Positions 44,762 to 53,818 of a stretch of 64,000 bases of DNA are shown piece after piece. Both the position numbers and the translations under genes were made by a program. A model generated the notes under the pieces. It saw only the letters and a program-made list of their open reading frames with translations, made no database searches and had not been told where the DNA came from. Origin of the DNA: Alkalicella caledoniensis (GTDB lineage: Bacteria > Bacillota > Proteinivoracia > Proteinivoracales > Proteinivoracaceae); NCBI RefSeq assembly GCF_014467015.1, contig NZ_CP058559.1, positions 2,480,001 to 2,544,000 on the forward strand, read 5' to 3'. The stretch's first letter is position 1; every line of letters begins with the position of its first letter.

Positions 44762-45454
44762 CTAATTGGCTTGTCTTCTTTGTACAAAGAGGCCTTCATC
44801 ATCATTGTATTCCGCATAAAGTACATCCTTAATATTGGTTACTTTAGCTTGCTTTAACTTCTGCTTTAGCCATCCTTCATCATATCCTAGGATGCCTAAA
44901 TTATTGTTCACAATATCACCGTCTAGTATGACTGGTAAATTCAGAGAAGGATTTGATGTTTCGATATTTAGGTCATCAAGGGTGGGTTGGTTGTACTTAG
45001 CTTTTTTTATTACCGTTACGTTTCCACTTGTTTCTAAAATTGCGTATTCCACATGCTTGAGAGAGAGCACATCTTTTTCCCGCAGCATACTAAGAAATTC
45101 ACTAAAGTCCAGCCCCTCTTTACTAAGAGCTTGAAAATCTATAATGCCTTTATTAACAATCAAAGTGGGATGACCCTCAATTATTCTCCTAGACTGATAG
45201 AACTTTTGAGTAACTTTTTCAATGAAATATATCAAAGCAGTCCAAACAGAAATAGCAAATAAGACATGATAAAACTCCGTGGTTGGGTCGTAAATTGCAT
45301 TTCCAACTAATTCACCTAATACTATGGCTGATATAAAATCAAAGGGTGTGATTTGTGAAACCAGTCTTTTACCAATAATCTGAACGCTTATTATTAACCC
45401 GACAAAGCCAGCAGTTAATTCAACAAATATTTTAAGAAAAACAGAATCAAACAA
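44762..45454 (-). CDS. DUF421/YetF-family membrane protein
   Basis: A 230-residue protein. Residues 4-~85 form three membrane helices including GLIISVQIIGKRLVSQITPF, the RKxxxQxTPFDF-like signature of the YetF/YcaP group. Two small cytosolic domains follow. Role unknown. Start: TTG at 45454, seven bases after AGGAGGG, is preferred over a more upstream ATG that would place the site inside the gene. It precedes the NhaC gene closely. Confidence 0.8.
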   Translation of the reverse strand: MFDSVFLKIFVELTAGFVGLIISVQIIGKRLVSQITPFDFISAIVLGELVGNAIYDPTTEFYHVLFAISVWTALIYFIEKVTQKFYQSRRIIEGHPTLIVNKGIIDFQALSKEGLDFSEFLSMLREKDVLSLKHVEYAILETSGNVTVIKKAKYNQPTLDDLNIETSNPSLNLPVILDGDIVNNNLGILGYDEGWLKQKLKQAKVTNIKDVLYAEYNDDEGLFVQRRQAN

Positions 45455-45535
45455 ACAGAGCCCTCCTGAAAATGTATTTAAACATAGTCTTTGCACTTTA
45501 TAAGAATAATAAAGCTATTTTGCCAAAATTTACGG

Positions 45536-45571
45536 AAAAAAGGCTGAACAAGAATGTTCAGCCCTTTTAAA
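45536..45571 (-). terminator. Terminator downstream of the aminoglycoside-kinase-like gene
   Basis: On the minus strand GGGCTGAACA-TTCT-TGTTCAGCC is followed by seven T residues, so it ends transcription from the kinase gene. Confidence 0.8.
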
Positions 45572-45647
45572 AATATTTTAGTTATTAGGATGCTCGATGA
45601 ATGTCCCCATCCACTTTGTAGTCTCTACATAGTGAAACTTTTTGAAC

Positions 45648-46568
45648 CTATTGTAAACTTTTAAAATATGAGAGTAATAATTCACATCCGTCGATAATAT
45701 CAGAAATATTATCAGGTTGCTTATGCTCTTCAAAGGTCCAACATATGCTTAGAACCCTAAGAATAAAAACAGAGGCTGCTATATTAGCCATGGGCTCATT
45801 GAACTTATTACTGAAAAGCTCAGTCATTTCATTAAGGCAGTTTAATCTCTCAGAAGAATCCACCATATCTATCTGATTCTCCATAAAACGGGCAGATTCC
45901 ATATATGGTAGACCAATTACACCTTTAGGATCAATGGCTTTCCAACCATTTGAAGTTCTTAAAATATTTTCGTGATGTAAATCTCCGTGTAAAAGAGCTC
46001 TTTTAGAGGATTGGTTTTCTATTCTATTGAATAGATCTTCAGCAACATTGATATAACTAAGCATCTTATTTCCAACCTTATTCTCCCTTCGTGATCTAGC
46101 GAATGCCCTTTGAATCCAGTCACGATAATATGGTAGGCTATGTTTGCCATCTCTATCTATGGATATAGGAAGCTTAGTAATTAATTCTGATGCAATGGCG
46201 ATTCTCTCTGAAGTATTTTCTAAAGAAAGAAGTTGTACCCCCGGGCGTATCCTCTCTAAAAGTAACGCACCAAGATCAACATCATAATCATAAAGATTGC
46301 AAATATTACGTCCTTTATAAATTGATAGGGCTTCCATTTCAGTGAATAAATCCCTATGGGGAACACCTACTTTTAGAGCTACATGGCCATACTTACTATC
46401 TGCAAAGCAGATTAAATTCATAGATAAATCCTTGGATAGCGTGCAATTGGTTAAATTCCACTTCTCTTTGCACAAATGAATAGTTTGATCAAGATTTTCT
46501 AACCAAAGATCACCCTCTTCACCAAAAATCCTTAGAACTTTCCCTTTAAAATCATTAGGTATTTTCAT
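45648..46568 (-). CDS. Aminoglycoside 6-phosphotransferase-like kinase
   Basis: A 306-residue kinase of the APH(6)/hydroxyurea phosphotransferase family. The catalytic loop is RALLHGDLHHENIL (about 190-203) and the metal-binding aspartate is in GWKAIDPKGVIGLPYMES. The nucleotide lysine lies in HVALKVGV. Related enzymes phosphorylate streptomycin, but most chromosomal homologues have unknown substrates, so resistance should not be assumed. It starts at ATG after GAGGAGGAG. Monocistronic with a terminator. Confidence 0.85.
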   Translation of the reverse strand: MKIPNDFKGKVLRIFGEEGDLWLENLDQTIHLCKEKWNLTNCTLSKDLSMNLICFADSKYGHVALKVGVPHRDLFTEMEALSIYKGRNICNLYDYDVDLGALLLERIRPGVQLLSLENTSERIAIASELITKLPISIDRDGKHSLPYYRDWIQRAFARSRRENKVGNKMLSYINVAEDLFNRIENQSSKRALLHGDLHHENILRTSNGWKAIDPKGVIGLPYMESARFMENQIDMVDSSERLNCLNEMTELFSNKFNEPMANIAASVFILRVLSICWTFEEHKQPDNISDIIDGCELLLSYFKSLQ

Positions 46569-46642
46569 TGTTACTCCTCCTCATAGCTTAGTTACTACTG
46601 TCTAATTGATTTTGGTGGAGGTCGCGGTAAATATAAAACACA

Positions 46643-46675
46643 ATTAACCATAGATAGTCCACTTCTATGGTTAAT
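46643..46675. other. Inverted repeat in the divergent gap
   Basis: ATTAACCATAGA and TCTATGGTTAAT arms around nine bases, in the 426-bp gap between the divergent kinase and GntR genes. It may be an operator or RNA hairpin. Besides this and the promoter at 46871 I see no gene in the gap. Confidence 0.4.
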
Positions 46676-46870
46676 AGAATTTTATTGAGTGTTTAAAGTC
46701 AAGTAAACCCTGCCATTGTATCTCTCCTAAGAAAATTTTAATTATATTTTATAGTACTTTCTGAAACATATAAATAATTCAACCCTATAGCCAAAGGGGC
46801 TTTGACCTGATATATAGGTTGTTAATAGACATTAAACATAAATATTAACATTTGTTAACAAAATAAGTAG

Positions 46871-46899
46871 TTGACTTAATAGTTAAATAGTCATATACT
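46871..46899 (+). promoter_or_regulatory. Sigma-A promoter of the GntR-ABC operon
   Basis: TTGACT, 17-bp spacer, TATACT. It lies about 100 bp before the start codon of the GntR gene. The GACT/AGTC ends of the spacer form a loose dyad that could be an operator. Confidence 0.6.
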
Positions 46900-46994
46900 T
46901 AATTACATAAGCAACTAACCAATTAACTAAAAAGATTACCCATAAGGACTGCAGGAAACAAATAACAAACAAAAAACTGAAGGGAGTGAGCAAA

Positions 46995-47363
46995 GTGATC
47001 ATTAATTTTGACTCCGACAAACCCATATACTTACAGTTAGCCGAAGCAGTGGAAGATGACATTCTTAAAGGTATTTTTGAAGAAGAAAGTCAAATAATCT
47101 CCACAACGGAGATTTCTGTAAATTTCAAAATAAATCCTGCCACCGCAGGAAAGGGAATAAACTTATTAGTAGATGAGGGGATTTTATATAAAAAGAGGGG
47201 TGTAGGTATGTTTGTAAGTCCTGGTGCGAAAGGAAAAATACTTGCTAAACGCAAGGAAAAGTTTTATGAAGGATATATAATAAACCTTTTAAATGAGGCG
47301 TCTAAACTAAATATTTCCACAGAAGAAATTATCAAAATGTTAGAAAGGGGAAGTGTAAAATGA
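46995..47363 (+). CDS. GntR-family (YtrA-type) repressor
   Basis: A 122-residue short GntR regulator: winged HTH (INFDSDKPIYLQLAEAVEDD, then IISTTEISVNFKINPATAGKG) with only a brief C-terminal dimer helix, as in the YtrA subgroup. Such proteins repress the ABC operon they head. The start is GTG 46995 with AGGGAG spaced eight bases; GTG 46986 overlaps that site. The last bases overlap the ATPase gene start (ATGA), giving translational coupling. Confidence 0.88.
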   Translation: MIINFDSDKPIYLQLAEAVEDDILKGIFEEESQIISTTEISVNFKINPATAGKGINLLVDEGILYKKRGVGMFVSPGAKGKILAKRKEKFYEGYIINLLNEASKLNISTEEIIKMLERGSVK

Positions 47364-48217
47364 GTGTAATTGAAATTAAAAACTTAACTAAAAACTACGG
47401 GGGAACAAAAGCCTTAGACAGTATCAACCTTACCATTGAACCAAATAAAATATATGGCTTATTAGGTAGAAATGGAGCTGGAAAGACAACACTGTTAAAT
47501 ATAATGACAAACAAACTATTTCCCACAACAGGTGAAATAACACTTGATGGTGAAACAGTTTTTGAAAATGATAAGGCTCTGAACAATATTTTTTACATGA
47601 TGGAAAGAAATCTTTATCCTGAAGGGATGAAGATCAAAGAAGTATTTAAGTGGACTAAAGAATTTTATACAGAGTTTGACACAGAGTATGCTGAAAAATT
47701 AGCAGAGAAGTTTGGGCTTAACATAAATAAAAAGGTAAAGGAGCAATCCACTGGTTACTCCTCAATATTTAAAGCAATAGTAGCTCTAGCCACAAACGCT
47801 AATGTTTTAATTTTCGATGAGCCAGTACTGGGCTTAGATGCTAACCATAGGGACCTTTTATACAAAGAAATACTAAGCAATTATATTGATAATCCAAAAA
47901 CAATAATTATATCTACCCATCTTATAGAAGAAATTGCAGATATTTTAGAAGAGGTAATAATTATTAAGGCAGGTAAAGTGGTGTTGAAAAAATCAGTGGA
48001 GGAGCTTCTATCATCAGCTTATACCATTTCCGGGGAATCATCTAAAGTTGAACAGTACCTGATAGATAAAAAGCATATAGGAACAGAGACCATGGGTAAA
48101 TTTAAATCTGTTACAGTACTAGAAAATAAAAAGGATCATAAATTGGCAATGGAGCTTGATTTAGAGTTTGGTAAAGCAGAGTTGCAAAAACTCTTCATAA
48201 GTCTTACAAATAGCTAG
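47360..48217 (+). CDS. ABC transporter ATPase of a YtrA-controlled operon
   Basis: A 285-residue ATPase. Walker A GRNGAGKTTL (~36-45), Walker B VLIFDEPVLGLDA (~151-163) and the switch histidine ISTHLIEEIAD. The signature region reads STGYSSIFKAIV, a divergent form of LSGGQ as in BcrA/YtrB-like ATPases. It pairs with the permease encoded 11 bp downstream. Family members export cell-wall antibiotics or lipids, controlled by the GntR regulator in front. Confidence 0.88.
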   Translation: MSVIEIKNLTKNYGGTKALDSINLTIEPNKIYGLLGRNGAGKTTLLNIMTNKLFPTTGEITLDGETVFENDKALNNIFYMMERNLYPEGMKIKEVFKWTKEFYTEFDTEYAEKLAEKFGLNINKKVKEQSTGYSSIFKAIVALATNANVLIFDEPVLGLDANHRDLLYKEILSNYIDNPKTIIISTHLIEEIADILEEVIIIKAGKVVLKKSVEELLSSAYTISGESSKVEQYLIDKKHIGTETMGKFKSVTVLENKKDHKLAMELDLEFGKAELQKLFISLTNS

Positions 48218-48228
48218 GAGGGGGAAGT

Positions 48229-48933
48229 ATGAATAATATAGATAAAATTGCTAGATTTCAACTGAAGGATTTTAGAAAGTCAGTTATGATTTACTACACT
48301 GTAATCTTCACGATAATATTATTGATGTTTATAACTACGCGTAACTCAGATAACTTAGGACAATCAAATATGAGCGGAGGAACTTTTATATTCATGTTTA
48401 TCCTGGGGCTCAACTGTTTTAAAACTGCTTTTAAATTAATGCAGGCTAATAATATAACTAGAAAAAGTTTTTATATTGGAAATATAATAGCTTTACTGTC
48501 TACTTCTCTAGTGGTGAGTTTTATCGACTCTGTACTAAACCGAGTATTAAAACAAATAGTCCCCTATGCAGGGAACTTTGAACAAATATTTGGTAACCAA
48601 TCATTTTTTGGGGATTTTATTTGGACTTTCTCCCTATTATTTTTTGCTATGACACTAGGGTGGATGATAACTATGATTTACTACAGAAGTAATTCCATTG
48701 CAAAGATTTTAGTGTCTATTTCTCCTGTATTTCTCATTGTAACCTTTGGATATATAGACAGGATAAATAGTGGTGCACTGTCTAGGTGGATGTTTGACTC
48801 TTTTATGAAAACCATGGGGCTATATGGGGGTAATTCCAATTTCTATGTAGGAATTTTCTCATTTTTAATTGCTACATTGATTATACTTATTCCCAATATA
48901 TTACTGATGAATAAAGCACCTATTAAAGACTAA
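48229..48933 (+). CDS. ABC-2 permease, partner of the preceding ATPase
   Basis: A 234-residue membrane protein with about six helices (for example IYYTVIFTIILLMFI-type first helix and a C-terminal IFSFLIATLIILIPNILLM helix). No recognisable family beyond ABC-2-like permeases. GGAGGGGG precedes the ATG. Another good ribosome binding site follows its stop but leads only to a nine-codon frame. Confidence 0.82.
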   Translation: MNNIDKIARFQLKDFRKSVMIYYTVIFTIILLMFITTRNSDNLGQSNMSGGTFIFMFILGLNCFKTAFKLMQANNITRKSFYIGNIIALLSTSLVVSFIDSVLNRVLKQIVPYAGNFEQIFGNQSFFGDFIWTFSLLFFAMTLGWMITMIYYRSNSIAKILVSISPVFLIVTFGYIDRINSGALSRWMFDSFMKTMGLYGGNSNFYVGIFSFLIATLIILIPNILLMNKAPIKD

Positions 48934-48946
48934 TAGGAGGGGAAAT

Positions 48947-48973
48947 ATGAATAGTAGTAAAATATCAAAATAA
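48947..48973 (+). other. Eight-residue reading frame behind a strong ribosome binding site
   Basis: AGGAGGGG, six bases, then ATG and eight sense codons in all (MNSSKISK) before TAA. Its spacing is ideal, unlike any chance site. It is either the remnant of a third operon gene lost by deletion, or a short regulatory peptide. A terminator stands about 50 bp downstream. Confidence 0.35.
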
Positions 48974-49021
48974 CATATAAAGGAATATAAAAAGCATAAT
49001 AAAAGAGCTTAAGTTTCAATA

Positions 49022-49047
49022 GAAAACGCCCGAGGGCGTTTTTTATT
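49022..49047 (+). terminator. Intrinsic terminator after the GntR-ABC operon
   Basis: AAAACGCCC-GAG-GGCGTTTT hairpin followed by TTATTTTG. Confidence 0.85.
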
Positions 49048-49151
49048 TTGTTGTAATCCATGATATTTAATAAAACGAATAGAAGAAAATATTCAAAGGC
49101 ACAATAATTATGATGCTGTAGAAAATTAGCAAAGTAAAAAGGAGGTTTAAA

Positions 49152-51290
49152 ATGGCTGATATAAAGGAGCAGAAGCAAAAGCCTAATATCAAAGAAGATA
49201 GTAAAACAAATCAGCTGAAAGGTTTCAGTGTAAATCATGATGATACTAAACTGACAACTAATCAAGGTGTAAAACTTTCAAGTACCGATGACTCCCTAAA
49301 AGCAGGTGAACGTGGACCAACACTCATGGAGGACTTTCACTTCAGAGAGAAAATGACACACTTCGACCACGAAAGAATTCCTGAAAGGGTAGTACATGCG
49401 CGAGGTTTTGGGGCACATGGTTATTTCCAATGTTATAAGCCAATGACTGAGTACACAAAAGCCAAATTCCTTCAAGATCCATCAGTGAAAACACCTGTAT
49501 TTGTGCGCTTTTCCACTGTTGTTGGGTCCCGTGGCTCTGCAGATACCGTAAGGGACGTCAGGGGATTTGCAACAAAGTTTTATACAGAAGATGGTAATTA
49601 TGATTTAGTGGCAAATAACATGCCTATTTTCTTTATACATGATGCAATTAAATTCCCAGATATAGTTCATTCCATAAAGCCGGAACCTCACAATGAAATT
49701 CCACAAGCTTCAGCGGCTCATAATACTTTCTGGGATTTCGTTGTAAGTACACCAGAACTTGCACATATGATAATGTGGCTTCTCTCAGATAGGGCAATAC
49801 CAAGAAGTTATAGAATGATGGAAGGCTTTGGTGTAAACACATTTAGATTCGTTAATGATATGGGTAAAGCTCATTTTATAAAATTCCATTGGAAACCATT
49901 ACTAGGGGTACATTCTTTAGTTTGGGATGAAGCTCAAAAAATAGCTGGTAAAGCCCCAGACTTTAATAGAAGAGATCTATGGGACGCCATAAATATGGGA
50001 CAATTCCCTGAATTTGAGTTAGGTGTACAGATACTAAAAGAAGAAGATGAATTTAAGTTTGACTTTGATATCCTAGACGCAACAAAATTCTGGCCTGAAG
50101 AAGATGTTCCTGTGGAAATAATAGGTAAAATGACCCTAAATAGAAACACAGAAAACTTCTTTGCAGAAACAGAACAAGTTGCATTCCACCCTGGAAATGT
50201 CGTGCCAGGAATTGACTTTACAAATGACCCACTTCTCCAAGGTAGGCTATTCTCTTACTTAGATACTCAACTTATTCGTTTAGGTGGTCCTAACTTTCAC
50301 GAGCTTCCTATAAACAGACCACTAGCACCAATACACAACAATCAAAGAGATGGATACCACCGCATGACTATTGATCAAGGTGCCGTAAGCTACTCACCAA
50401 ACTCTATCCAGAATAATGCACCTATGCCAGACCCTAAAAACGGTTATATTCACTATCAAGAAAAAGTGGATGGTAAAAAGGTTAGGGCAAGAAGTGAAAG
50501 CTTCAAAGATTTTTACAGACAAGCTACACTTTTTTGGAATAGCATGTCTGACATAGAAAAACAACATATTATAGAAGCATTCCACTTTGAAGTAGGTAAA
50601 GTTAGTTGTAAAAAAATAAAACAACAAGTTGTAGATATGTTTAATAATGTAGACAGTATGCTTGCCACAGAAATTGCAAAAGGTGTTGGCGCTACACCAC
50701 CGTCAACTGTTGGAGGAAATGATGTTGTAGCAGCTTCTCCAGCAGTAAGCATGGAAAACACTATAAAAGTTGCCCAGACCCGAAAAGTAGCTTTTTTAGT
50801 GGAAAATGGCTTTAACTATCAAGATGTTACTCAAACAATGCAAGCACTAAAAGACGCTGGTGTAAGTGTTGAAATAGTAAGCAAAAATATTGGTGTGTTA
50901 AATAGTATGGATAACCAAGAACTTGAAGCAGGACAAAACTACCTTACTACTGCCTCTGTGCTTTATGACGCAGTATTTATCCCAGGTGGAAGAGAATGTG
51001 CCAATACTTTAGCTAACCAGGGTGACTCAATGGGCTTTGTTAACGAAGCCTTTAAACATGCAAAAGCCATAGCCTCTTCAAATGAGGGTATTGACTTCCT
51101 AGAGTCTACCCAAATTCAAGGTGTTGCATTGGCAGGTATGGAAAATACAGGGGATGTGGTAACAGAGCTTGGAGTTGTAACAATCAGAAACACAGCTGAT
51201 TTAGGCAAATTCGGTCAAGAGTTTATTAAAGCTATAGCCGAGCATAGGCATTGGGCAAGAAAAGATATAAAAGAAAAAGTGCCAGGCTAA
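49152..51290 (+). CDS. katE: Large-subunit heme catalase (KatE/HPII type)
   Basis: A 712-residue clade-II catalase that dismutates hydrogen peroxide. Distal histidine lies in ERVVHARGFGAHGYFQ (~77-92), the active-site asparagine in LVANNMPIFFIHDA, and the heme-ligand tyrosine in RLFSYLDTQLIRLGGPNF (~366-383). Residues ~545-700 form the C-terminal flavodoxin/DJ-1-like domain found only in large catalases (KVAFLVENGFNYQDV). AAGGAGG before ATG. It stands alone between two terminators. A heme catalase is notable in an apparently anaerobic genome and could be horizontally acquired; the window holds no heme synthesis genes. Confidence 0.95.
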   Translation: MADIKEQKQKPNIKEDSKTNQLKGFSVNHDDTKLTTNQGVKLSSTDDSLKAGERGPTLMEDFHFREKMTHFDHERIPERVVHARGFGAHGYFQCYKPMTEYTKAKFLQDPSVKTPVFVRFSTVVGSRGSADTVRDVRGFATKFYTEDGNYDLVANNMPIFFIHDAIKFPDIVHSIKPEPHNEIPQASAAHNTFWDFVVSTPELAHMIMWLLSDRAIPRSYRMMEGFGVNTFRFVNDMGKAHFIKFHWKPLLGVHSLVWDEAQKIAGKAPDFNRRDLWDAINMGQFPEFELGVQILKEEDEFKFDFDILDATKFWPEEDVPVEIIGKMTLNRNTENFFAETEQVAFHPGNVVPGIDFTNDPLLQGRLFSYLDTQLIRLGGPNFHELPINRPLAPIHNNQRDGYHRMTIDQGAVSYSPNSIQNNAPMPDPKNGYIHYQEKVDGKKVRARSESFKDFYRQATLFWNSMSDIEKQHIIEAFHFEVGKVSCKKIKQQVVDMFNNVDSMLATEIAKGVGATPPSTVGGNDVVAASPAVSMENTIKVAQTRKVAFLVENGFNYQDVTQTMQALKDAGVSVEIVSKNIGVLNSMDNQELEAGQNYLTTASVLYDAVFIPGGRECANTLANQGDSMGFVNEAFKHAKAIASSNEGIDFLESTQIQGVALAGMENTGDVVTELGVVTIRNTADLGKFGQEFIKAIAEHRHWARKDIKEKVPG

Positions 51291-51296
51291 GGCAGA

Positions 51297-51324
51297 AAAA
51301 GCCCCGACAATTTCGGGGCTTATT
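51297..51324 (+). terminator. Intrinsic terminator after katE
   Basis: AAGCCCCGA-CAAT-TTCGGGGCTT hairpin followed by ATTTC. Confidence 0.85.
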
Positions 51325-51420
51325 TCAATAACTGGTGGCATGAAAAACCTTTTTCTCATAGTTCTACTAAAAAAACATAGTATATACTAAAATATAAAAA
51401 ACAAAGGGAGTGGCATAAAT

Positions 51421-51807
51421 ATGATTATAAAAGGCATCACTTACAAAAAAATACTAACATATGCTGGGTCCTTTTTTGTATTTTTAGGTGTACTGGGTAT
51501 ATTTCTACCTCTATTTCCAACCACACCATTTCTTTTGATAGCAGCATTTTGCTATAGTAAGGGCTCAAAAAAACATTATAACTGGATAATAAAGAATAGG
51601 GTCTTCGGTAAGTACATAAAAGATTATCGAGAAGGTAAAGGGATACCACTACATGCTAAGGTGCTTAGTATAACAACACTGTGGATATCCATAGGATTCT
51701 CTGTGTTATTAATACCTTCCCATCAGGCAATACGTATCATAATGCTTTTTGTAGCAACTGGGGTAACAATATATTTAATAAAAGTCAAAACACTAAAAAC
51801 CATATGA
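51421..51807 (+). CDS. DUF454 (YbaN-family) inner-membrane protein
   Basis: A 128-residue membrane protein with three to four helices. The family signature GVLGIFLPLFPTTPFLLIAAFCYSKGS (about residues 22-48) is complete, followed by a cytosolic KYIKDYREGKGIP loop. Function unknown. ATG with GGGAG upstream. It is monocistronic between the catalase and the sigma-54-like region. Confidence 0.85.
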   Translation: MIIKGITYKKILTYAGSFFVFLGVLGIFLPLFPTTPFLLIAAFCYSKGSKKHYNWIIKNRVFGKYIKDYREGKGIPLHAKVLSITTLWISIGFSVLLIPSHQAIRIIMLFVATGVTIYLIKVKTLKTI

Positions 51808-51907
51808 TTCACTTTATAATGGAATTGAAAAAAGGGTTTGAGAAAGAAATCATCTGTTTTTTAGAGAATTTAAGATAGAATGGGTATAATTCGTATTTAC
51901 CTTTATT

Positions 51908-51934
51908 TGGCGCCTTTAGGCGTCTTTTTTATTT
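51908..51934 (+). terminator. Intrinsic terminator after the DUF454 gene
   Basis: TTGGCGCC-TTTA-GGCGTC hairpin with a G-U pair, then TTTTTTATTT. Confidence 0.8.
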
Positions 51935-52052
51935 CAATATGCTATGTTATAATCAGAGAGTGTAAAATGGCACGAAAATAAACCATGTGGAATAAAAACA
52001 GACCACGAAAAATGTAGGTTTTTAGGGAGGGCTAAAACAGTGGTTTGATTTC

Positions 52053-52083
52053 ATTCCAAACACCAAAAAGGTGTGTTTGGAAT
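52053..52083 (+). promoter_or_regulatory. Candidate upstream activator site (inverted repeat)
   Basis: ATTCCAAACAC and GTGTTTGGAAT, perfect 11-bp arms around nine bases, about 45 bp upstream of the -24 box. No T-run follows, so it is a poor terminator. It is the best candidate enhancer for the regulator encoded downstream. Confidence 0.6.
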
Positions 52084-52110
52084 ACCCCTGAGAAATAGGC
52101 ATATAAAGTT

Positions 52111-52126
52111 TGGCACGGTTATTGCA
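52111..52126 (+). promoter_or_regulatory. Sigma-54 (-24/-12) promoter
   Basis: TGGCACGGTTATTGCA matches the TGGCAC-N5-TTGCA consensus exactly in both boxes. It lies 66 bp before the start codon of the EBP-like regulator gene and would drive regulator, carrier and methionine gamma-lyase. Confidence 0.8.
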
Positions 52127-52191
52127 ATAATGATAACGAAGATGTGACGAGCTTAAATCAGCCTAAAAATTAAAGAATAGGATGATGAAAA

Positions 52192-53751
52192 GTGAACACA
52201 AAAAGGATTAAAATTATTACAACCATTGATAGGGCTAACATAACCTATGACATTATCTCCATTTTCCGTAGACACAATGTTTATATACAATGGATGGAAG
52301 TTTATACCTCTGTGCTTTATATCAAATTTCCCATTGATGACAATATACAGTGGACTTTAATAAAAGACGAAATTCTTAGTGTGGAAAATGTTGATACCAT
52401 CGATGAAATAGACTTGATTGCTGTGGAAGAAAGAGAATTAGAAATGACTACGGTGCTTGATACAGTTTTCTATGGGATAGTCATACTTGATAGGTTTAAT
52501 AAAATTAAGTACATTAACAAATATGCTGCAGAAAATATTTTTTACGTTGCAGCTAACCTTGTGAAGAATAAAGTAATCACTGACTTTATATCAGAAAAAG
52601 CCTTTAAAAAAGTTGGGACTGAAAAAGTTTCAGCTGAAGAGAACATTGAAATCGAAATAGGAAACAAACCGTATCTAATAAATACACATCCAATAACAAA
52701 TGAAAAAGATATATCCTTTGGTAAGTTGATCACCATGCAAGACATAGATAAAATAGATAAGGTTTTAAATAGGAGACGCTATGACAACCCAATAACATTC
52801 AATGATATTGTGGGAAATAGTAAGGAAATGAAGGAAGTTATAGAATACGCCATGCTTTTTGCACCTTCAGATTCTCCAATCTTAATTACTGGCGAAAGTG
52901 GGACAGGAAAAGAACTCTTTGCTAGGGGTATCCATAACCATAGCCGAAGGGCAAACAAAACCTTCGTGGCCATAAACTGTGCAGCTATCCCTGACCAACT
53001 GTTAGAAAGTGAACTTTTTGGTTACGAGGGTGGTGCCTTCACAGATAGTAAAAAAGGTGGCAAAAGCGGTATATTTGAAATTGCCAATGGTGGAACAGTA
53101 TTTTTAGATGAAATCGGAGAGATGGCACCACATTTACAAACAAAACTTCTTAGGGTATTACAGGAAGGTAAAATCCGCAAAATTGGTAGCCATGTGGAGA
53201 TACCTATAGACGTTAGAATTATCTCTGCAACAAATCAGAATATCGAAGAGCTAGTTAAAGAGAAAAAATTTAGACTAGATCTACTATATAGAATTAATAT
53301 TTTTAAACTTAACATTCCCGCCCTGAGGGAGAGAAAAGATGATATTACGGTACTAACTGATCATTTCATAGCAATATATAAAGAAAAATATAACAAAAGT
53401 ATTGAGTTTGTAGACTCTCTAGCCATAGAGAAGCTACATAATTATAGCTGGCCCGGCAATGTAAGGGAATTACAAAATGTAATTGAAAGGGCAGTGGCAT
53501 TAAGTAAAAACTCTATAAATGGGAAGGAGGTTCTGCTAAACTACGCGCTGGAAGATTCTGTTACAGAGCATTACGAGCATTCAACTAACCTAAAGGACAA
53601 GTTGGGAGTAGTTGAAAAAGAAATTATCATTAGCGCTTTAAAAAGAAACAAAAGTATAAGGCAAGCTGCTAAGGATCTAGATGTTACACACACGCTACTA
53701 ATAAACAGAATCAAAAAGTACGAGTTAAAAGAGTGGATAGAGCAAGAGTAA
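52192..53751 (+). CDS. Sigma-54-dependent transcriptional activator (TyrR/PrdR-like)
   Basis: A 519-residue regulator with four parts: an N-terminal ACT-like domain (~1-75), a PAS domain (~80-185), an AAA+ domain with Walker A GESGTGKELFARGIH (~234) and Walker B GGTVFLDEIGEMAPH, and a C-terminal FIS-type HTH (IRQAAKDLDVTHTLLINRIKKY, ~482-503). The sigma-54-contact loop, normally GAFTGA, reads GAFTDS. ACT suggests amino-acid sensing. It stands right behind a -24/-12 promoter and in front of a methionine-type carrier and methionine gamma-lyase, so it probably activates its own operon. Start GTG with a weak GATGAT-like site. Confidence 0.88.
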   Translation: MNTKRIKIITTIDRANITYDIISIFRRHNVYIQWMEVYTSVLYIKFPIDDNIQWTLIKDEILSVENVDTIDEIDLIAVEERELEMTTVLDTVFYGIVILDRFNKIKYINKYAAENIFYVAANLVKNKVITDFISEKAFKKVGTEKVSAEENIEIEIGNKPYLINTHPITNEKDISFGKLITMQDIDKIDKVLNRRRYDNPITFNDIVGNSKEMKEVIEYAMLFAPSDSPILITGESGTGKELFARGIHNHSRRANKTFVAINCAAIPDQLLESELFGYEGGAFTDSKKGGKSGIFEIANGGTVFLDEIGEMAPHLQTKLLRVLQEGKIRKIGSHVEIPIDVRIISATNQNIEELVKEKKFRLDLLYRINIFKLNIPALRERKDDITVLTDHFIAIYKEKYNKSIEFVDSLAIEKLHNYSWPGNVRELQNVIERAVALSKNSINGKEVLLNYALEDSVTEHYEHSTNLKDKLGVVEKEIIISALKRNKSIRQAAKDLDVTHTLLINRIKKYELKEWIEQE

Positions 53752-53818
53752 TCATACCTAATATAATATTTCTAATCTAATAATTATAACTCAATTAAAA
53801 AAAGGGATGGTGTAAATT

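Noticed and set aside
45648-46568. Streptomycin resistance gene
   Set aside because: Only family membership can be seen; chromosomal homologues usually have unknown substrates.
49060-49135. PerR-type operator before katE
   Set aside because: CACAATAATTATGA matches the consensus only weakly on one side.
51681-51878. Reading frame overlapping and extending past the DUF454 gene
   Set aside because: No ribosome binding site, and most of it is a shifted frame of the DUF454 gene.
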